Notes under the pieces: model-generated | Told to the model about the DNA's origin: nothing | Seen by the model: the letters and a program-made list of their open reading frames with translations, nothing else | Databases searched by the model: none | Shown: in pieces, positions 33,098 through 41,981 of the stretch | Layout of the letters: each line of letters begins with the position of its first letter | Numbering within the stretch: the first letter of the stretch is position 1 | Translations under genes and position numbers: made by a program | Origin: Nitrososphaerota archaeon | GTDB taxonomy: Archaea; Thermoproteota; Nitrososphaeria; Nitrososphaerales; Nitrosopumilaceae | NCBI GenBank assembly: GCA_028867275.1 | Contig: JAGWGU010000001.1 | Span: 62,001-126,000 of the forward strand | DNA: 64,000 nucleotides | Reading direction: 5' to 3'

Positions 33098-33439
33098 GTG
33101 CAACAGTGTGATTTCTGCGGCTCTGAGTTTGGGGATAGGACATGCTACTTTTGTGAAAAACACTGCTGTACATCCTGTATGACAGATGACAGGACAAGAT
33201 GTAAGCGCTGCTATATTGCAAAAAGAAAACTTGGTTGGAGAATATTTAAGAAAAATAAAGTCTTGCTTGGGTTTATTGCATTTGTCTGGGCCTATACCGT
33301 ATTTCCTGTTCCGTTCATAAAAGGAATTGATCCTACTTTTTACTGGATTTCGTTAGGGGTTGCAATAATGATCATGATCCCAATAAGTCTTGCAATGTTT
33401 TTTTGGTCAAGAGAGCCGCCAGTATCTGATCTCAAATAA
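33098..33439 (+). CDS. Zinc-finger protein with two C-terminal membrane helices
   Basis: A 113-residue protein with GTG start at 33098. Residues 1-40 contain four Cys pairs (CDFC, CYFC, CCTSC, CKRC), similar in spacing to treble-clef or AN1-like fingers. Two membrane helices follow (VLLGFIAFVWAYTVFPVPF and WISLGVAIMIMIPISLAMFF). The finger is probably cytoplasmic. No family function known. It overlaps the convergent leuB-like gene by 8 bases. Confidence 0.8.
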   Translation: MQQCDFCGSEFGDRTCYFCEKHCCTSCMTDDRTRCKRCYIAKRKLGWRIFKKNKVLLGFIAFVWAYTVFPVPFIKGIDPTFYWISLGVAIMIMIPISLAMFFWSREPPVSDLK

Positions 33440-34448
33440 TGCGAGATATCACATTCTGCGTAAACTCTTTGGTACTCTTGTTTCCGCCAATGTCTTTTGT
33501 CTTTATCCCGTCCTTGACAATTCCATAAACTGCATCTTCAATACTTTTTGCTGCATGATGACATGACTTGTCGTTATTTTTTGTTCCAAGCCACTCAAAC
33601 ATCATCTTTGCAGACAAGATAAATGAGGATGGGTTTGCGACTTGCTTTCCTGCAATGTCAAAGGCTGCACCATGAACGGGCTCAAACAATGCAAACTTGT
33701 CTCCAATGTTTGCAGCCGGTGCCATTCCAAGTCCACCTACAACTTGTGATGCCTCGTCTGATAATATGTCTCCAAACAAATTTGTGGTTACAATGACATC
33801 AAAAGCCTCTGGCTGTCTTATTAGATTCATGGCGCAAGCGTCTACATACATGTGCTCAAACGTAATCTTTGGATAATTCTTTGAGACTTGCTCACATGTC
33901 TTTGCAAACAAGCCATCTGTCTTTCTCATTACATTTGACTTGTGCACGCAAGTGACTTTTCTTTTTCCATTTCGTTGCTCTGCTGTGGCAAACGCATATC
34001 TTGCAATTCTCTCAGACGCGCTCTTTGAGATTGAACGTAATGCAATGGCAGTTTCCCCTACATCAAACTCCATGCCTGTGTACAGATCCTCTGTATTTTC
34101 TCTAACTATGACCATGTCGATATCTTCCTTTAGTGCAGGCATGTTTGGATATGACTTGGCAGGTCTGATGTTTGCATACAAGTCTAGCAATCTTCGCAAT
34201 ACTACAATGACGTCTGCTGCGCTTTCCCCAACAGGTGCCTTGAGGCATGCATCCGATTTTTTTATTATGTCTAGTGTTTCATCTGGTAACGCCTTGCCAG
34301 TATTTTTGAGTGCGGCATCTCCTGCTTGTAGCTTTGTAACTTCAATCTTTACCCCAATCTTGTCGTTTATTGTGTCCAGTACATCAATTACTGATTCTGA
34401 TAATTCTGGGCCTATGCCATCGCCCGTGATGAGTGCTATCTTGTACAT
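33432..34448 (-). CDS. leuB: 3-isopropylmalate dehydrogenase-type beta-decarboxylating dehydrogenase
   Basis: A 338-residue member of the isocitrate/isopropylmalate dehydrogenase family, probably oxidising 3-isopropylmalate in leucine synthesis. Key parts: LITGDGIGPEL near the N-terminus, LYANIRPAKSYP, VIVRENTEDLYTGMEF, catalytic Lys/Tyr region CVHKSNVMRKTDGLF, metal site TTNLFGDILSDEAS, and NAD-site FEPVHGAAFDIAGKQVANP. The Asp-rich NAD preference site cannot be judged reliably. It follows leuA with no gap, as the last gene of ilvB-ilvN-leuA-leuB. Homoisocitrate or other homologues cannot be excluded by sequence alone. Confidence 0.88.
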   Translation of the reverse strand: MYKIALITGDGIGPELSESVIDVLDTINDKIGVKIEVTKLQAGDAALKNTGKALPDETLDIIKKSDACLKAPVGESAADVIVVLRRLLDLYANIRPAKSYPNMPALKEDIDMVIVRENTEDLYTGMEFDVGETAIALRSISKSASERIARYAFATAEQRNGKRKVTCVHKSNVMRKTDGLFAKTCEQVSKNYPKITFEHMYVDACAMNLIRQPEAFDVIVTTNLFGDILSDEASQVVGGLGMAPAANIGDKFALFEPVHGAAFDIAGKQVANPSSFILSAKMMFEWLGTKNNDKSCHHAAKSIEDAVYGIVKDGIKTKDIGGNKSTKEFTQNVISRII

Positions 34449-35972
34449 CTACTGTCCCAGATTTTTTTGTTTGAGAATTTTTTTGAGCATGATTCTGTTT
34501 ATTCCATCTATCATTGCCTGCACACTTGTAATAACAATGTCTTCTCCTATTGATTTTGCAGATGCCTGGTTGCCGTATGGATCCTCGACTTTGATTGTGA
34601 CCTCACACAAGGCCTCCGAGCCTCCGGAGATTGAATCTAGCCTATAGTCCTTTATTCTTACTTTGGAGATCTCTCCAGTAATTTTCTGTATTGCATTGAT
34701 TGATGCATCTACAGGACCTACACCATAATCTGTACTGATAAAGTCCTTGCCTTCGATGTTTAATTTTACAAACGCATATGGCATGTTTCCAATGCCTGTT
34801 GATACTGAAAAGCCAACTAGGTGGACCAATCTCTTCAATCCTGGCTGCTGCATTACCTCGCCTGCAATTCCCAAGAGCTCAACATCTGTTACATGCTTTC
34901 CTTGGTCTCCAAGCTTTTTGACCTTCTCCAAGATTTCGTGGCTCTGCTCCTTTGATGGCTGGATGCCATACTCTTCAAGCATTGCTGATATGCCATGTGC
35001 TCCTGCATGTTTTCCTACTTGGAACCACCTTGTTCTGCCTACTAGTTCTGGGCTGATTGGCTCATAGGTCAGTGGATTGCTTAGTACGCCGTGGGTGTGA
35101 ATTCCTGATTCATGACCAAATGCATTTTCTCCAACTATTGCCTTGTTTGGCTGGACCTGGATTCCTACTGTTTTTGAGATGTATCGCGAGGTCTCGTAAA
35201 GAAGCTTGGTCTTGATGTTGGTTTCATATTTTTTATCAAATTGTAGACACTGTAACCCCATGACCAATTCCTCTAGTGATGCATTGCCTGCCCGTTCTCC
35301 AATTCCGTTTATTGTGACATGTGCACACTGTGCACCTGCTTGTATTGCAGATATTGCATTTGCTACTGCCAACCCAAAATCGTTGTGACAGTGTACGCTC
35401 ACAGGCAAGTGGGTTGCATCAATTGTATCTTTTGTGATCTCTGCAATGTATTGTGGGGTGGAATATCCTACTGTATCTGGAATGTCTAGCCTGTCAGCTC
35501 CTGCCTCTGTTACTGCCTTGAATACTTTTTTTAGGAAATCTCTTTCTGTCCTTGTGGCATCTTCTGCTGAAAATTCTACCTTCATGCCAAGTGACTTGGC
35601 ATACTGGACAGCATCAACTGCTTTTGCTAATGCTTGCTCTCTTGTGAGTTTTAGTTTGTACTGGAGATGTATGTCCGAAGTTGCAATGAATGTATGTATG
35701 TATTTCAGTCCTACTGCGGCAGCAGCGTCAATGTCTTTTCTTTCAGTCCTTGCCAATCCACAAATTTCTGCCTTTAACCCTGCTCCAGTTATTGACTTGA
35801 TTGCCTGTCTTTCTCCATCTGATATTATTGGAAATCCTGCCTCAATTGCATCAACACCCAATTCGTCTAATTTTTGCGCGATTGCAATTTTTTGGTCTGG
35901 AGTCAAGGCTACTCCTGGTGTCTGCTCTCCGTCTCTTAGGGTGGTATCAAAAATTCTAATCTTCAATTCCAT
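34449..35972 (-). CDS. leuA: 2-isopropylmalate synthase
   Basis: Condenses acetyl-CoA with 2-ketoisovalerate, the first leucine-specific step. The 507-residue protein has the TIM-barrel signature IFDTTLRDGEQTPGVAL (6-22), HCHNDFGLAVANAI with metal-binding His residues, and GIGERAGNASLEELVMGL. Residues ~380-507 form the regulatory LeuA dimer domain for leucine feedback (HLVGFSVSTGIGNMPYAFVKL). It overlaps ilvN by 17 bases and is followed directly by leuB. Citramalate or homocitrate synthase are close relatives; operon context favours LeuA. Confidence 0.92.
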   Translation of the reverse strand: MELKIRIFDTTLRDGEQTPGVALTPDQKIAIAQKLDELGVDAIEAGFPIISDGERQAIKSITGAGLKAEICGLARTERKDIDAAAAVGLKYIHTFIATSDIHLQYKLKLTREQALAKAVDAVQYAKSLGMKVEFSAEDATRTERDFLKKVFKAVTEAGADRLDIPDTVGYSTPQYIAEITKDTIDATHLPVSVHCHNDFGLAVANAISAIQAGAQCAHVTINGIGERAGNASLEELVMGLQCLQFDKKYETNIKTKLLYETSRYISKTVGIQVQPNKAIVGENAFGHESGIHTHGVLSNPLTYEPISPELVGRTRWFQVGKHAGAHGISAMLEEYGIQPSKEQSHEILEKVKKLGDQGKHVTDVELLGIAGEVMQQPGLKRLVHLVGFSVSTGIGNMPYAFVKLNIEGKDFISTDYGVGPVDASINAIQKITGEISKVRIKDYRLDSISGGSEALCEVTIKVEDPYGNQASAKSIGEDIVITSVQAMIDGINRIMLKKILKQKNLGQ

Positions 35973-36447
35973 ATCCTCTTGCTAGTGCACATATTCCTGT
36001 TCTTGCCATTTCTAAAATTCCGTATCCCTTGACAAGATCTTCTAATGCATTAATTCTATCGGGGGTTGCTGTAATCTCTATTATGATTGAAGACTTTCTG
36101 ACGTCGTGGACATCACACTTGAATGCATTTGCAAGGTCTGTTATCTCTTTGATGTCGGTTGGTTTTGATATCTTTAACTTCATCATGACAAGCTCTCGGT
36201 ATATGCTCTTTTTCTCGTCTAATAGTTTTACTTCTAACGTGTCAATCAACTTGTCTAGTTGTTTTATTATCTGACTGAGTTGTTTTTCGTCTGCCTCCGT
36301 AGTGATTGTCATTCTAGATACTTCGGGGTTCTCGGTTACTCCTACTGATATGCTATCGATGTTATAGTTTCTTGATCTAAACAAGTTTGTAATCTTGAAC
36401 AAGACACCCGGCTTGTTTTCTACTAGTACTGAAATTATTGACCACAT
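35956..36447 (-). CDS. ilvN: Acetolactate synthase regulatory subunit
   Basis: A 163-residue small subunit (IlvH/IlvN) that binds the catalytic subunit and mediates valine feedback. An N-terminal ACT domain is evident in SVLVENKPGVLFKITNLFRS and RNYNIDSISVGVTENPEVSRM, followed by the second domain with KISKPTDIKEITDLANAF and VRKSSIIIEITATPDRINAL. Length matches the family. It starts 9 bases after ilvB and overlaps leuA, showing a single operon. Confidence 0.94.
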   Translation of the reverse strand: MWSIISVLVENKPGVLFKITNLFRSRNYNIDSISVGVTENPEVSRMTITTEADEKQLSQIIKQLDKLIDTLEVKLLDEKKSIYRELVMMKLKISKPTDIKEITDLANAFKCDVHDVRKSSIIIEITATPDRINALEDLVKGYGILEMARTGICALARGYGIED

Positions 36448-36456
36448 GTTATCTCA

Positions 36457-38145
36457 CTATGATGGTAAGATCATGTCCTTTAGTGATGTTCCTGGGGCAA
36501 CAAATGGTAGCACGTCTTCTTGCGGGTCGATTGGTATGTCTATGACTGTTGCAACGTTGCTCTTTATTGCTGTCTGGACTGCTTTTCCAATTTCGTCTAT
36601 GGTTTGTGCCCTTATTCCCTGTGCACCGTATGCTTCTGCTACTTTGACATAATCCGGACAGTTCTTGAGATCAACTCCAATCATCCTTCTGTCATAAAAT
36701 GTCCTCTGCCACTGGGCTACCATGCCAAGTGTGAAATTATTTAGGAGGAATACAATTACTGGTATGTCTTCTAGTACGGATACTGCAAGTGAATTTTCTG
36801 TCATGTTGAAGCTTCCCTCCCCTGCTATGTCTAACACTGGGACATCTGGCTTTGCTGCCTTGGCACCTATTGCAGCTGGGAATCCCCAACCCATGGTTCC
36901 AAGACCTGTGGAGCTGAAAAATGTACCTGGGTGTATGACATCAAAGAATAGTGATGCCCACATTTGGTGTTGCCCTACTTCTGTAGTAACAATTGATTGA
37001 GCAGGTAAGACTTCTCTTAATTTTTTGAGAACCTTTGATGCTGCTAATGGATGTGGATGAATCTTGAGATTCTCCCTATAGTAGTCCTTTGTTTCCTTTA
37101 CTCTTTTTGCCCATGCATTCTCTCCGTTGCGCTTGATTGCTTTTTGGATTAGCATCTTTACCATTATCCTAAGTGATGTCTTTACATCGCCAACCACTGC
37201 GATATTTGTAGTCTGGTTCTTTCCTATTTCCGCAGGGTCTACATCCATGTGTATTATCTTCAAGTTTTTTTCAAACTCTTCAAATGTACCAACTGACCTG
37301 TCTGAAAATCTTGAACCGCATGCTAGTACACAGTCTGCCTCTGTCATCATCTTGTTTGCTTCTGCATGACCGTGCATTCCTATTGGTCCAAGTGAGAGAG
37401 GATGATTTTCTGGAAATGATCCCTTTCCTTTGAAAGTGGTAACCACTGGAATCATGAGCAACTCTGCAATTGACTGGAGTTCTGCAAATGCACTTGAAAT
37501 TATGACTCCTCCTCCTGCAAGAATTATTGGCCTTTCTGCAGATAATAGCATCTCTGTTGCCCGTTCAATCTGCGTTATGTCTGGGTCAACCCATGGATGA
37601 TATCCTCTGATTTTTACTTCGCTGGGAAACTGTATCTCTGCTTCATTTTGTTGTACGTCTTTTGGAATGTCTATCAATACTGGACCTGGTCTTCCAGTTG
37701 CCGCAATGTAAAATGCCTTTTTTACTACCTCTGGAATTTCATTTGGAGTCATTGGCTGGAATGCATATTTTACTATGGGGTTTGTAATTCCGATAATGTC
37801 ACTTTCCTGGAATGCATCACGTCCTATCATCTTTGAAGGAACCTGGCCTGTGATTGCAACCATTGGGGCCGAGTCTGCCTGGGCAGTTGCAATTCCTGTA
37901 ACAATGTTTGTTGCACCAGGACCTGATGTTGCAAAACATACTCCTGGTCTTCTGCTTACCCTACCAAAACCGTCTGCCATGTGTGAAGCTGATTGCTCAT
38001 GTCTTACCAGTACATGACGAATGTTGCTCTTGTAGAGCTCGTCATAAATTGGCAAGTTTGCACCTCCCGGTAACCCGAAGGCAATGTCCACGCCTTCTTT
38101 TTCCAAAGCGATCATCAAAGACCTAGCACCTGATATTTTTTCCAT
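36457..38145 (-). CDS. ilvB: Acetolactate synthase catalytic subunit
   Basis: ThDP-dependent enzyme making acetolactate or acetohydroxybutyrate, first of the branched-chain pathway. The 562-residue protein has the catalytic Glu in LVRHEQSASHMADGFGR, SGPGATNIVTGIATA, the FAD/core region PVVTTFKGKGSFPENHPL, and the ThDP-Mg motif DIAGEGSFNMTENSLA ... LLNNFTLGM. The usual GDG of this motif reads GEG here, a conservative change in a Mg ligand. A structured leader (38166-38223) precedes the gene. First gene of ilvB-ilvN-leuA-leuB. Confidence 0.95.
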   Translation of the reverse strand: MEKISGARSLMIALEKEGVDIAFGLPGGANLPIYDELYKSNIRHVLVRHEQSASHMADGFGRVSRRPGVCFATSGPGATNIVTGIATAQADSAPMVAITGQVPSKMIGRDAFQESDIIGITNPIVKYAFQPMTPNEIPEVVKKAFYIAATGRPGPVLIDIPKDVQQNEAEIQFPSEVKIRGYHPWVDPDITQIERATEMLLSAERPIILAGGGVIISSAFAELQSIAELLMIPVVTTFKGKGSFPENHPLSLGPIGMHGHAEANKMMTEADCVLACGSRFSDRSVGTFEEFEKNLKIIHMDVDPAEIGKNQTTNIAVVGDVKTSLRIMVKMLIQKAIKRNGENAWAKRVKETKDYYRENLKIHPHPLAASKVLKKLREVLPAQSIVTTEVGQHQMWASLFFDVIHPGTFFSSTGLGTMGWGFPAAIGAKAAKPDVPVLDIAGEGSFNMTENSLAVSVLEDIPVIVFLLNNFTLGMVAQWQRTFYDRRMIGVDLKNCPDYVKVAEAYGAQGIRAQTIDEIGKAVQTAIKSNVATVIDIPIDPQEDVLPFVAPGTSLKDMILPS

Positions 38146-38165
38146 AATTTTCTATCTCCGAAAAT

Positions 38166-38223
38166 TGCTGTGTTTTACAGCACAAGCTCGACTAGCAACA
38201 AAATACTTGAAATGCTTGTCGAG
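38166..38223 (-). promoter_or_regulatory. Hairpin-forming leader before ilvB
   Basis: Two inverted repeats lie in the 75 bases before ilvB: CTCGAC/GTCGAG (38187-38192 with 38218-38223) and TGCTGT/ACAGCA (38166-38171 with 38177-38182). A minus-strand TATA-like AAATAATAGG at 38243-38252 would start the transcript near 38220, so the mRNA would begin with the first hairpin. Most genes here are leaderless, making a structured leader unusual. A regulatory role is inference. Confidence 0.4.
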
Positions 38224-38267
38224 TCTACTTTTGTCATACTTACCTATTATTTTTCTCTCTAAAATTA

Positions 38268-38281
38268 TTAATAAATATATT
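38268..38281 (+). promoter_or_regulatory. TATA box of the NTF2-like gene
   Basis: TAATAAATATATTG, about 20 bases before the GTG at 38293; a strong AT-rich TATA element in the divergent ilvB/38293 intergenic region. Confidence 0.5.
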
Positions 38282-38292
38282 GTTGACAAAAA

Positions 38293-38811
38293 GTGCCTAA
38301 AACCGTCAAAAACTGGATTTTGTCAAGTTATGAGGTGTCTAGGCATGATACCATTCAATATCATGTCATAAGACTTAAACTAGATTTGCCTCAAGCAATA
38401 CCGATTTTGAGCGACAAGGAAGAGATTCTTGATATTGTCATGACATTTTTCAATGCAGGAAAAACAAAGAATGTTGCACCATTGAGTGTGATTCAGCTAG
38501 ATGATCCTAGGTTTTCGGCATACAGTGATGTACCGCCTTTTGATCTAAAGGATTTTGCAACTACTAATGCACTTGAACAACTGCGATTTGTCAGTATCTC
38601 TGATTATGATTTTGAATTAAAAAACATGCGAGTAGACTTGTTTGAAAACTTTGCAATAGTAACTTTTACCGTGAAACAATCAGGCATGATTGTGGACAAT
38701 TACAGTTTCAGAGGCCAGCACATGGCAATGGAAAGTAGAGCAACCTTTGTTCTTGCAAAATATGCCAAGTGGAAGATAGTGCATCTGCATTTGACTAAAA
38801 TTTCAGACTAG
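38293..38811 (+). CDS. Protein with C-terminal NTF2/SnoaL-like domain
   Basis: A 172-residue soluble protein, GTG start at 38293. The C-terminal ~75 residues (RFVSISDYDFELKNMRVDLF, then IVTFTVKQSGMIVDNYSFRG and ESRATFVLAKYAKWKIVHLH) show the strand pattern and final KW..VH.H strand of NTF2-like domains, which bind small ligands or act as scaffolds. The middle contains a helix KEEILDIVMTFFNAGKTKNV. It may be the stress-type SnoaL fold, but no catalytic residues can be assigned. Divergent from ilvB. Confidence 0.72.
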   Translation: MPKTVKNWILSSYEVSRHDTIQYHVIRLKLDLPQAIPILSDKEEILDIVMTFFNAGKTKNVAPLSVIQLDDPRFSAYSDVPPFDLKDFATTNALEQLRFVSISDYDFELKNMRVDLFENFAIVTFTVKQSGMIVDNYSFRGQHMAMESRATFVLAKYAKWKIVHLHLTKISD

Positions 38812-38813
38812 AT

Positions 38814-39650
38814 TTACTTTTTTGATTTGCTCTTTGGAGCAGGTTTGCTTTTTTGAGGTGATTCATCCTTGATCTTTTTGAAAATTTCATGAGCCTCTTT
38901 GGCTGTAGCTCTTTGATGAACTATTGCTCTTACTGCCTTTATCATGGCCACTGGGTGGTCGTTTTGCCAAATGTTTCTTCCCATGTCAACTCCTGCTGCA
39001 CCTGCATGTAATGCATCATGTGTTAGGTTGAATACATCCATCTCGGTTGCAAGTTTTGGACCGCCCGCAATTATTACCGGGACAGGGCATGATGTTACAA
39101 CTTTTTCAAAGTTTTCACAATAATATGTCTTGACTAGATGTGCACCAAACTCTGCAGCCATTCTGCATGCTAGTGACAAGTATCTTGCATCTCGCTTTTC
39201 TAGTTCTTTTCCAACTGCTGTCACCGCAAGTACTGGTATTCCATATTCTTCACCCTCATTGACAAGATTGCCTAGGCTGACAAGTGACTCGTGCTCATGT
39301 GCTGCTCCTACAAATATTGACATTGCAAGTGCAGACGCATTTAGTTTGATTGCTTCTTTTACAGAAGTTGTAATTTTTTCATTTGAGAGATCTTTACTGA
39401 TGATGCTTGCTCCCCCTGACACTCTGAGCACTACGGGCACTGGAAAGTTTGCATCAACAGATGTTCTTAAAACACCTCGTGTAAGCATGAGAGAATCTGC
39501 ATATGGTAACAATGGGGCTATGGTTTTTCTTGGTACTTCGAGCCTTTCTGTTGGTCCGAGGAAATAACCGTGGTCTACAGCTAGCATTACACCTCGCCTG
39601 TTTTGTGGCTTGATTATTTTTGCAAGTCTGTTCTTGAGTCCCCAGTCCAT
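38814..39650 (-). CDS. Class I aldolase of the DeoC/LsrF/DhnA family
   Basis: A 278-residue TIM-barrel aldolase. Family motifs: GVMLAVDHGYFLGPT (20-34) with the conserved Asp-His, LMLTRGVLRTSV, VLRVSGGASI, GAHLVKTYYCENF with the probable Schiff-base Lys, VIIAGGPKLATE and GAAGVDMGRNIWQNDHPVAM. The pattern resembles LsrF-type enzymes as well as archaeal fructose-bisphosphate aldolase class I and ADH synthase, so the substrate cannot be fixed. The last ~30 residues are a Lys/Pro/Ser tail (PQKSKPAPKSKSKK) not needed for the fold. It lies 22 bases after the MDR dehydrogenase gene. Confidence 0.87.
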   Translation of the reverse strand: MDWGLKNRLAKIIKPQNRRGVMLAVDHGYFLGPTERLEVPRKTIAPLLPYADSLMLTRGVLRTSVDANFPVPVVLRVSGGASIISKDLSNEKITTSVKEAIKLNASALAMSIFVGAAHEHESLVSLGNLVNEGEEYGIPVLAVTAVGKELEKRDARYLSLACRMAAEFGAHLVKTYYCENFEKVVTSCPVPVIIAGGPKLATEMDVFNLTHDALHAGAAGVDMGRNIWQNDHPVAMIKAVRAIVHQRATAKEAHEIFKKIKDESPQKSKPAPKSKSKK

Positions 39651-39672
39651 GTCTTCTTCGAAAAAATTTGCC

Positions 39673-40716
39673 TTAGTTAAGCGTTTCTGAATTTGTAATT
39701 ATTATTTTCATGGAATCATTTCCTTGATGGGCATAATCCAAAGCTTTTGCAGAATCTGAAAGATCAAACTTGTGTGTGACAAGTTTCTGCACATTGATTG
39801 TTCCCTGCCCTATCATCCTGAATGCCTCGTTTGTGTCATTTTCAGAAGCAGCGTAACTTGGTGTGATGGTGATTTCTTTAGAGTATACCTTGCTCATTTC
39901 AAGTGACATCTTGGCATCTTTTGTCGGAACTCCAAACATCATGACTGTGCCACCTTTTCTTACAAAATCGATTGCTTGGGAAATGGCATTGATGCTTCCA
40001 GTTGAAACCATTACAATGTCTACGCCGCGGCTCTGAGTCTTTGAAAGAATTTTTTGATATGCATCTGGGTCGTCTGATCTTATTGCTTCTGTTATACCAA
40101 ATTTTTTTGCAAAACCTAGCCTGAAATCATTAATGTCAAAACAAAATATGTCTTCAATTCCATATGCCTTGCTTAACATCAAGTGCATCAGGCCTGTTGG
40201 CCCTGCACCCAAAATTGCAACCGAATCTCCTTTTTTGAATTTTATCTTGTTCCATGCTCTTATGCAGCATGCAAGCGGCTCAATCATTGCTGCCTCTTCA
40301 AAACTAACGTGGTCTGGCAGTTTTATGACACCGCCATGTGATACATTCCATTGAGGAACAATAAACTCCTCTGCAAGTCCGCATGGCGAAAGATTTGTTT
40401 CTGAATATTTTTGACACATTGTCTCGTTTCCATGTGTGCAAAAGTGACATGAATAGCATGGGACGTGATGATGAGTAAACACCCTGTCACCCTTTTTAAA
40501 ATTAGTAACACCTTCGCCTATGTCAGAGATTATGCCTGAGGGCTCGTGGCCAAGTCTCATGGAAGGCTGGCTGTATTTGCCGTAGATCTTTTCCAGGTCA
40601 GAACCGCATACTCCGCAGGCTTTCATGGAAACTAGGATCTCACCTTTGCCAACCTGCGGCCTTTCCACATTTTTTATCTGGACATCGGATGGTCCTAAAA
40701 CATGTGCTGCCTTCAT
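39673..40716 (-). CDS. Zinc-dependent alcohol/polyol dehydrogenase (MDR family)
   Basis: A 347-residue medium-chain dehydrogenase similar to threonine/sorbitol dehydrogenases. Catalytic zinc site CGVCGSD and LGHEPSG; structural zinc lobe CYSCHFCTHGNETMC with four Cys; NAD(P) Rossmann motif VAILGAGPTGLMHLMLSKAY with Asp in FCFDIND at the end of strand 2, pointing to NAD. Start ATG 40716 (MKAAHVLGPSDVQ) is the usual MDR start. It precedes an aldolase on the same strand, suggesting a shared sugar or sugar-phosphate pathway; the substrate is unknown. Confidence 0.9.
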   Translation of the reverse strand: MKAAHVLGPSDVQIKNVERPQVGKGEILVSMKACGVCGSDLEKIYGKYSQPSMRLGHEPSGIISDIGEGVTNFKKGDRVFTHHHVPCYSCHFCTHGNETMCQKYSETNLSPCGLAEEFIVPQWNVSHGGVIKLPDHVSFEEAAMIEPLACCIRAWNKIKFKKGDSVAILGAGPTGLMHLMLSKAYGIEDIFCFDINDFRLGFAKKFGITEAIRSDDPDAYQKILSKTQSRGVDIVMVSTGSINAISQAIDFVRKGGTVMMFGVPTKDAKMSLEMSKVYSKEITITPSYAASENDTNEAFRMIGQGTINVQKLVTHKFDLSDSAKALDYAHQGNDSMKIIITNSETLN

Positions 40717-40863
40717 AATTTCAATGAGGCGGGTGTGCCGTTTTATCTTTTCCGAAGTCACCTATGTCTTGAATGTGTGGGAATTTTGGAAATTGAAACT
40801 TGTGTAAAGAAATTTTATTCTTTATGCTGTAAATTAAATAGGACCTATTTCTGAGACACAATA

Positions 40864-41394
40864 ATGGATTTGTGGCGTGATATTGAAACTGGTCCCCAAG
40901 TACCGGCCGTGGTAAACGTTATAGTAGAAATTCCAAAAGGTTCTCAGAACAAATACGAATATGATAAAAAAAGAGGCGTGATAAAACTTGACCGAGTCTT
41001 GTTTTCACCATTCTTCTATCCTGGGGAATATGGTATAATCCCACAAACATTTGCCGAAGACGGTGATCCTATGGATGCACTTGTGCTTGTAACTAATCCA
41101 ACTTATCCTGGTGTCCTGATTGAAGCACGCCCGATTGGAATGCTCCGAATGAAAGACGGTGGAGATATGGATGACAAGATACTGTGTGTTGCAAAGGATG
41201 ATGTCCGATTTAACAATCTGACAGATATCTCAGGTCTTGACAAACACTATCTCAAAGAGATCGGCCACTTTTTTGAAGTGTACAAGCAACTTGAAGGAAA
41301 GAAAGTTGAGATACTTGGGTGGAAAAACGCCGCAAGTGCAAAAAAGGCAATAGTTGCTGGAGAAAAACTGTACAAAAAGACCTTCAAAAAGTAA
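40864..41394 (+). CDS. ppa: Inorganic pyrophosphatase, soluble family I
   Basis: Hydrolyses pyrophosphate to drive biosynthesis. The 176-residue protein has the family I signature EDGDPMDALVL (59-70 region), preceded by FFYPGEYGIIPQTF, and the downstream KDDVRFNNL and LDKHYLKEIGHFFEVYKQLE with the conserved Lys/Tyr of the active site. Start ATG 40864 with TATA-like TTAAATAGG at 40836-40844. Length is typical. Confidence 0.96.
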   Translation: MDLWRDIETGPQVPAVVNVIVEIPKGSQNKYEYDKKRGVIKLDRVLFSPFFYPGEYGIIPQTFAEDGDPMDALVLVTNPTYPGVLIEARPIGMLRMKDGGDMDDKILCVAKDDVRFNNLTDISGLDKHYLKEIGHFFEVYKQLEGKKVEILGWKNAASAKKAIVAGEKLYKKTFKK

Positions 41395-41468
41395 TATCTC
41401 AGATTTAGTTTTCTTATAAAAAAATTCCAACAGAAATGGTATTAACCTGTAATGCGGAATGAAACATC

Positions 41469-41927
41469 ATGAATGAAGGGGACAGTGCGCCAGATTTTGA
41501 ACTTGCATCTAATGATGGTACAACTGTAAAACTGAGCTCTTTTCAAGGCAAGAAAAATGTCGTTTTGTGCTTTTATCCTAAAAATCACCTCTTTGCATGC
41601 CCATCCAAAAAAGTATTCCAGATGGCAGAGGCAACAATTGCGGCATATCCACAGATAAAAGAGCAAGATGCTGAGCTCTTTGCAATCTCTGTAGATACTG
41701 TACAGGATCAAAAAAAGTTTGTAGAAGAATATGGTATACCATATAGTCATCTAAGTGACACTGCAAAAACTACTTGCAAGGCCTATGCTGGACTAAACAT
41801 TGCAGGGCTTGCAAAACGATCTACTTTTATCATTGACAAGAATGGCAAAGTTTCAAAAATTTTCAGAGATATCAGCCCTGAAAAACATGGCCAAGAAATA
41901 ATTTCGTCATTGCAGAACTTGAAATAA
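41469..41927 (+). CDS. Peroxiredoxin, Bcp/AhpC-TSA type, with altered active-site loop
   Basis: A 152-residue thioredoxin-fold peroxidase. [20 protein letters not shown] and the active-site strand [17 protein letters not shown] define the family. The peroxidatic Cys is Cys44. The usual PxxxTxxC motif reads PKNHLFAC, with Leu41 where a conserved Thr/Ser normally positions the peroxide. A second Cys in [11 protein letters not shown] (near residue 98) may be resolving. It is separate from ppa (74 bases apart) and followed by pdaD. Confidence 0.9.
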   Translation: MNEGDSAPDFELASNDGTTVKLSSFQGKKNVVLCFYPKNHLFACPSKKVFQMAEATIAAYPQIKEQDAELFAISVDTVQDQKKFVEEYGIPYSHLSDTAKTTCKAYAGLNIAGLAKRSTFIIDKNGKVSKIFRDISPEKHGQEIISSLQNLK

Positions 41928-41981
41928 TTCAATTTCTATAAATTCAATATATTTTTAAAGATGTGAGTTAAGACTTGATTT

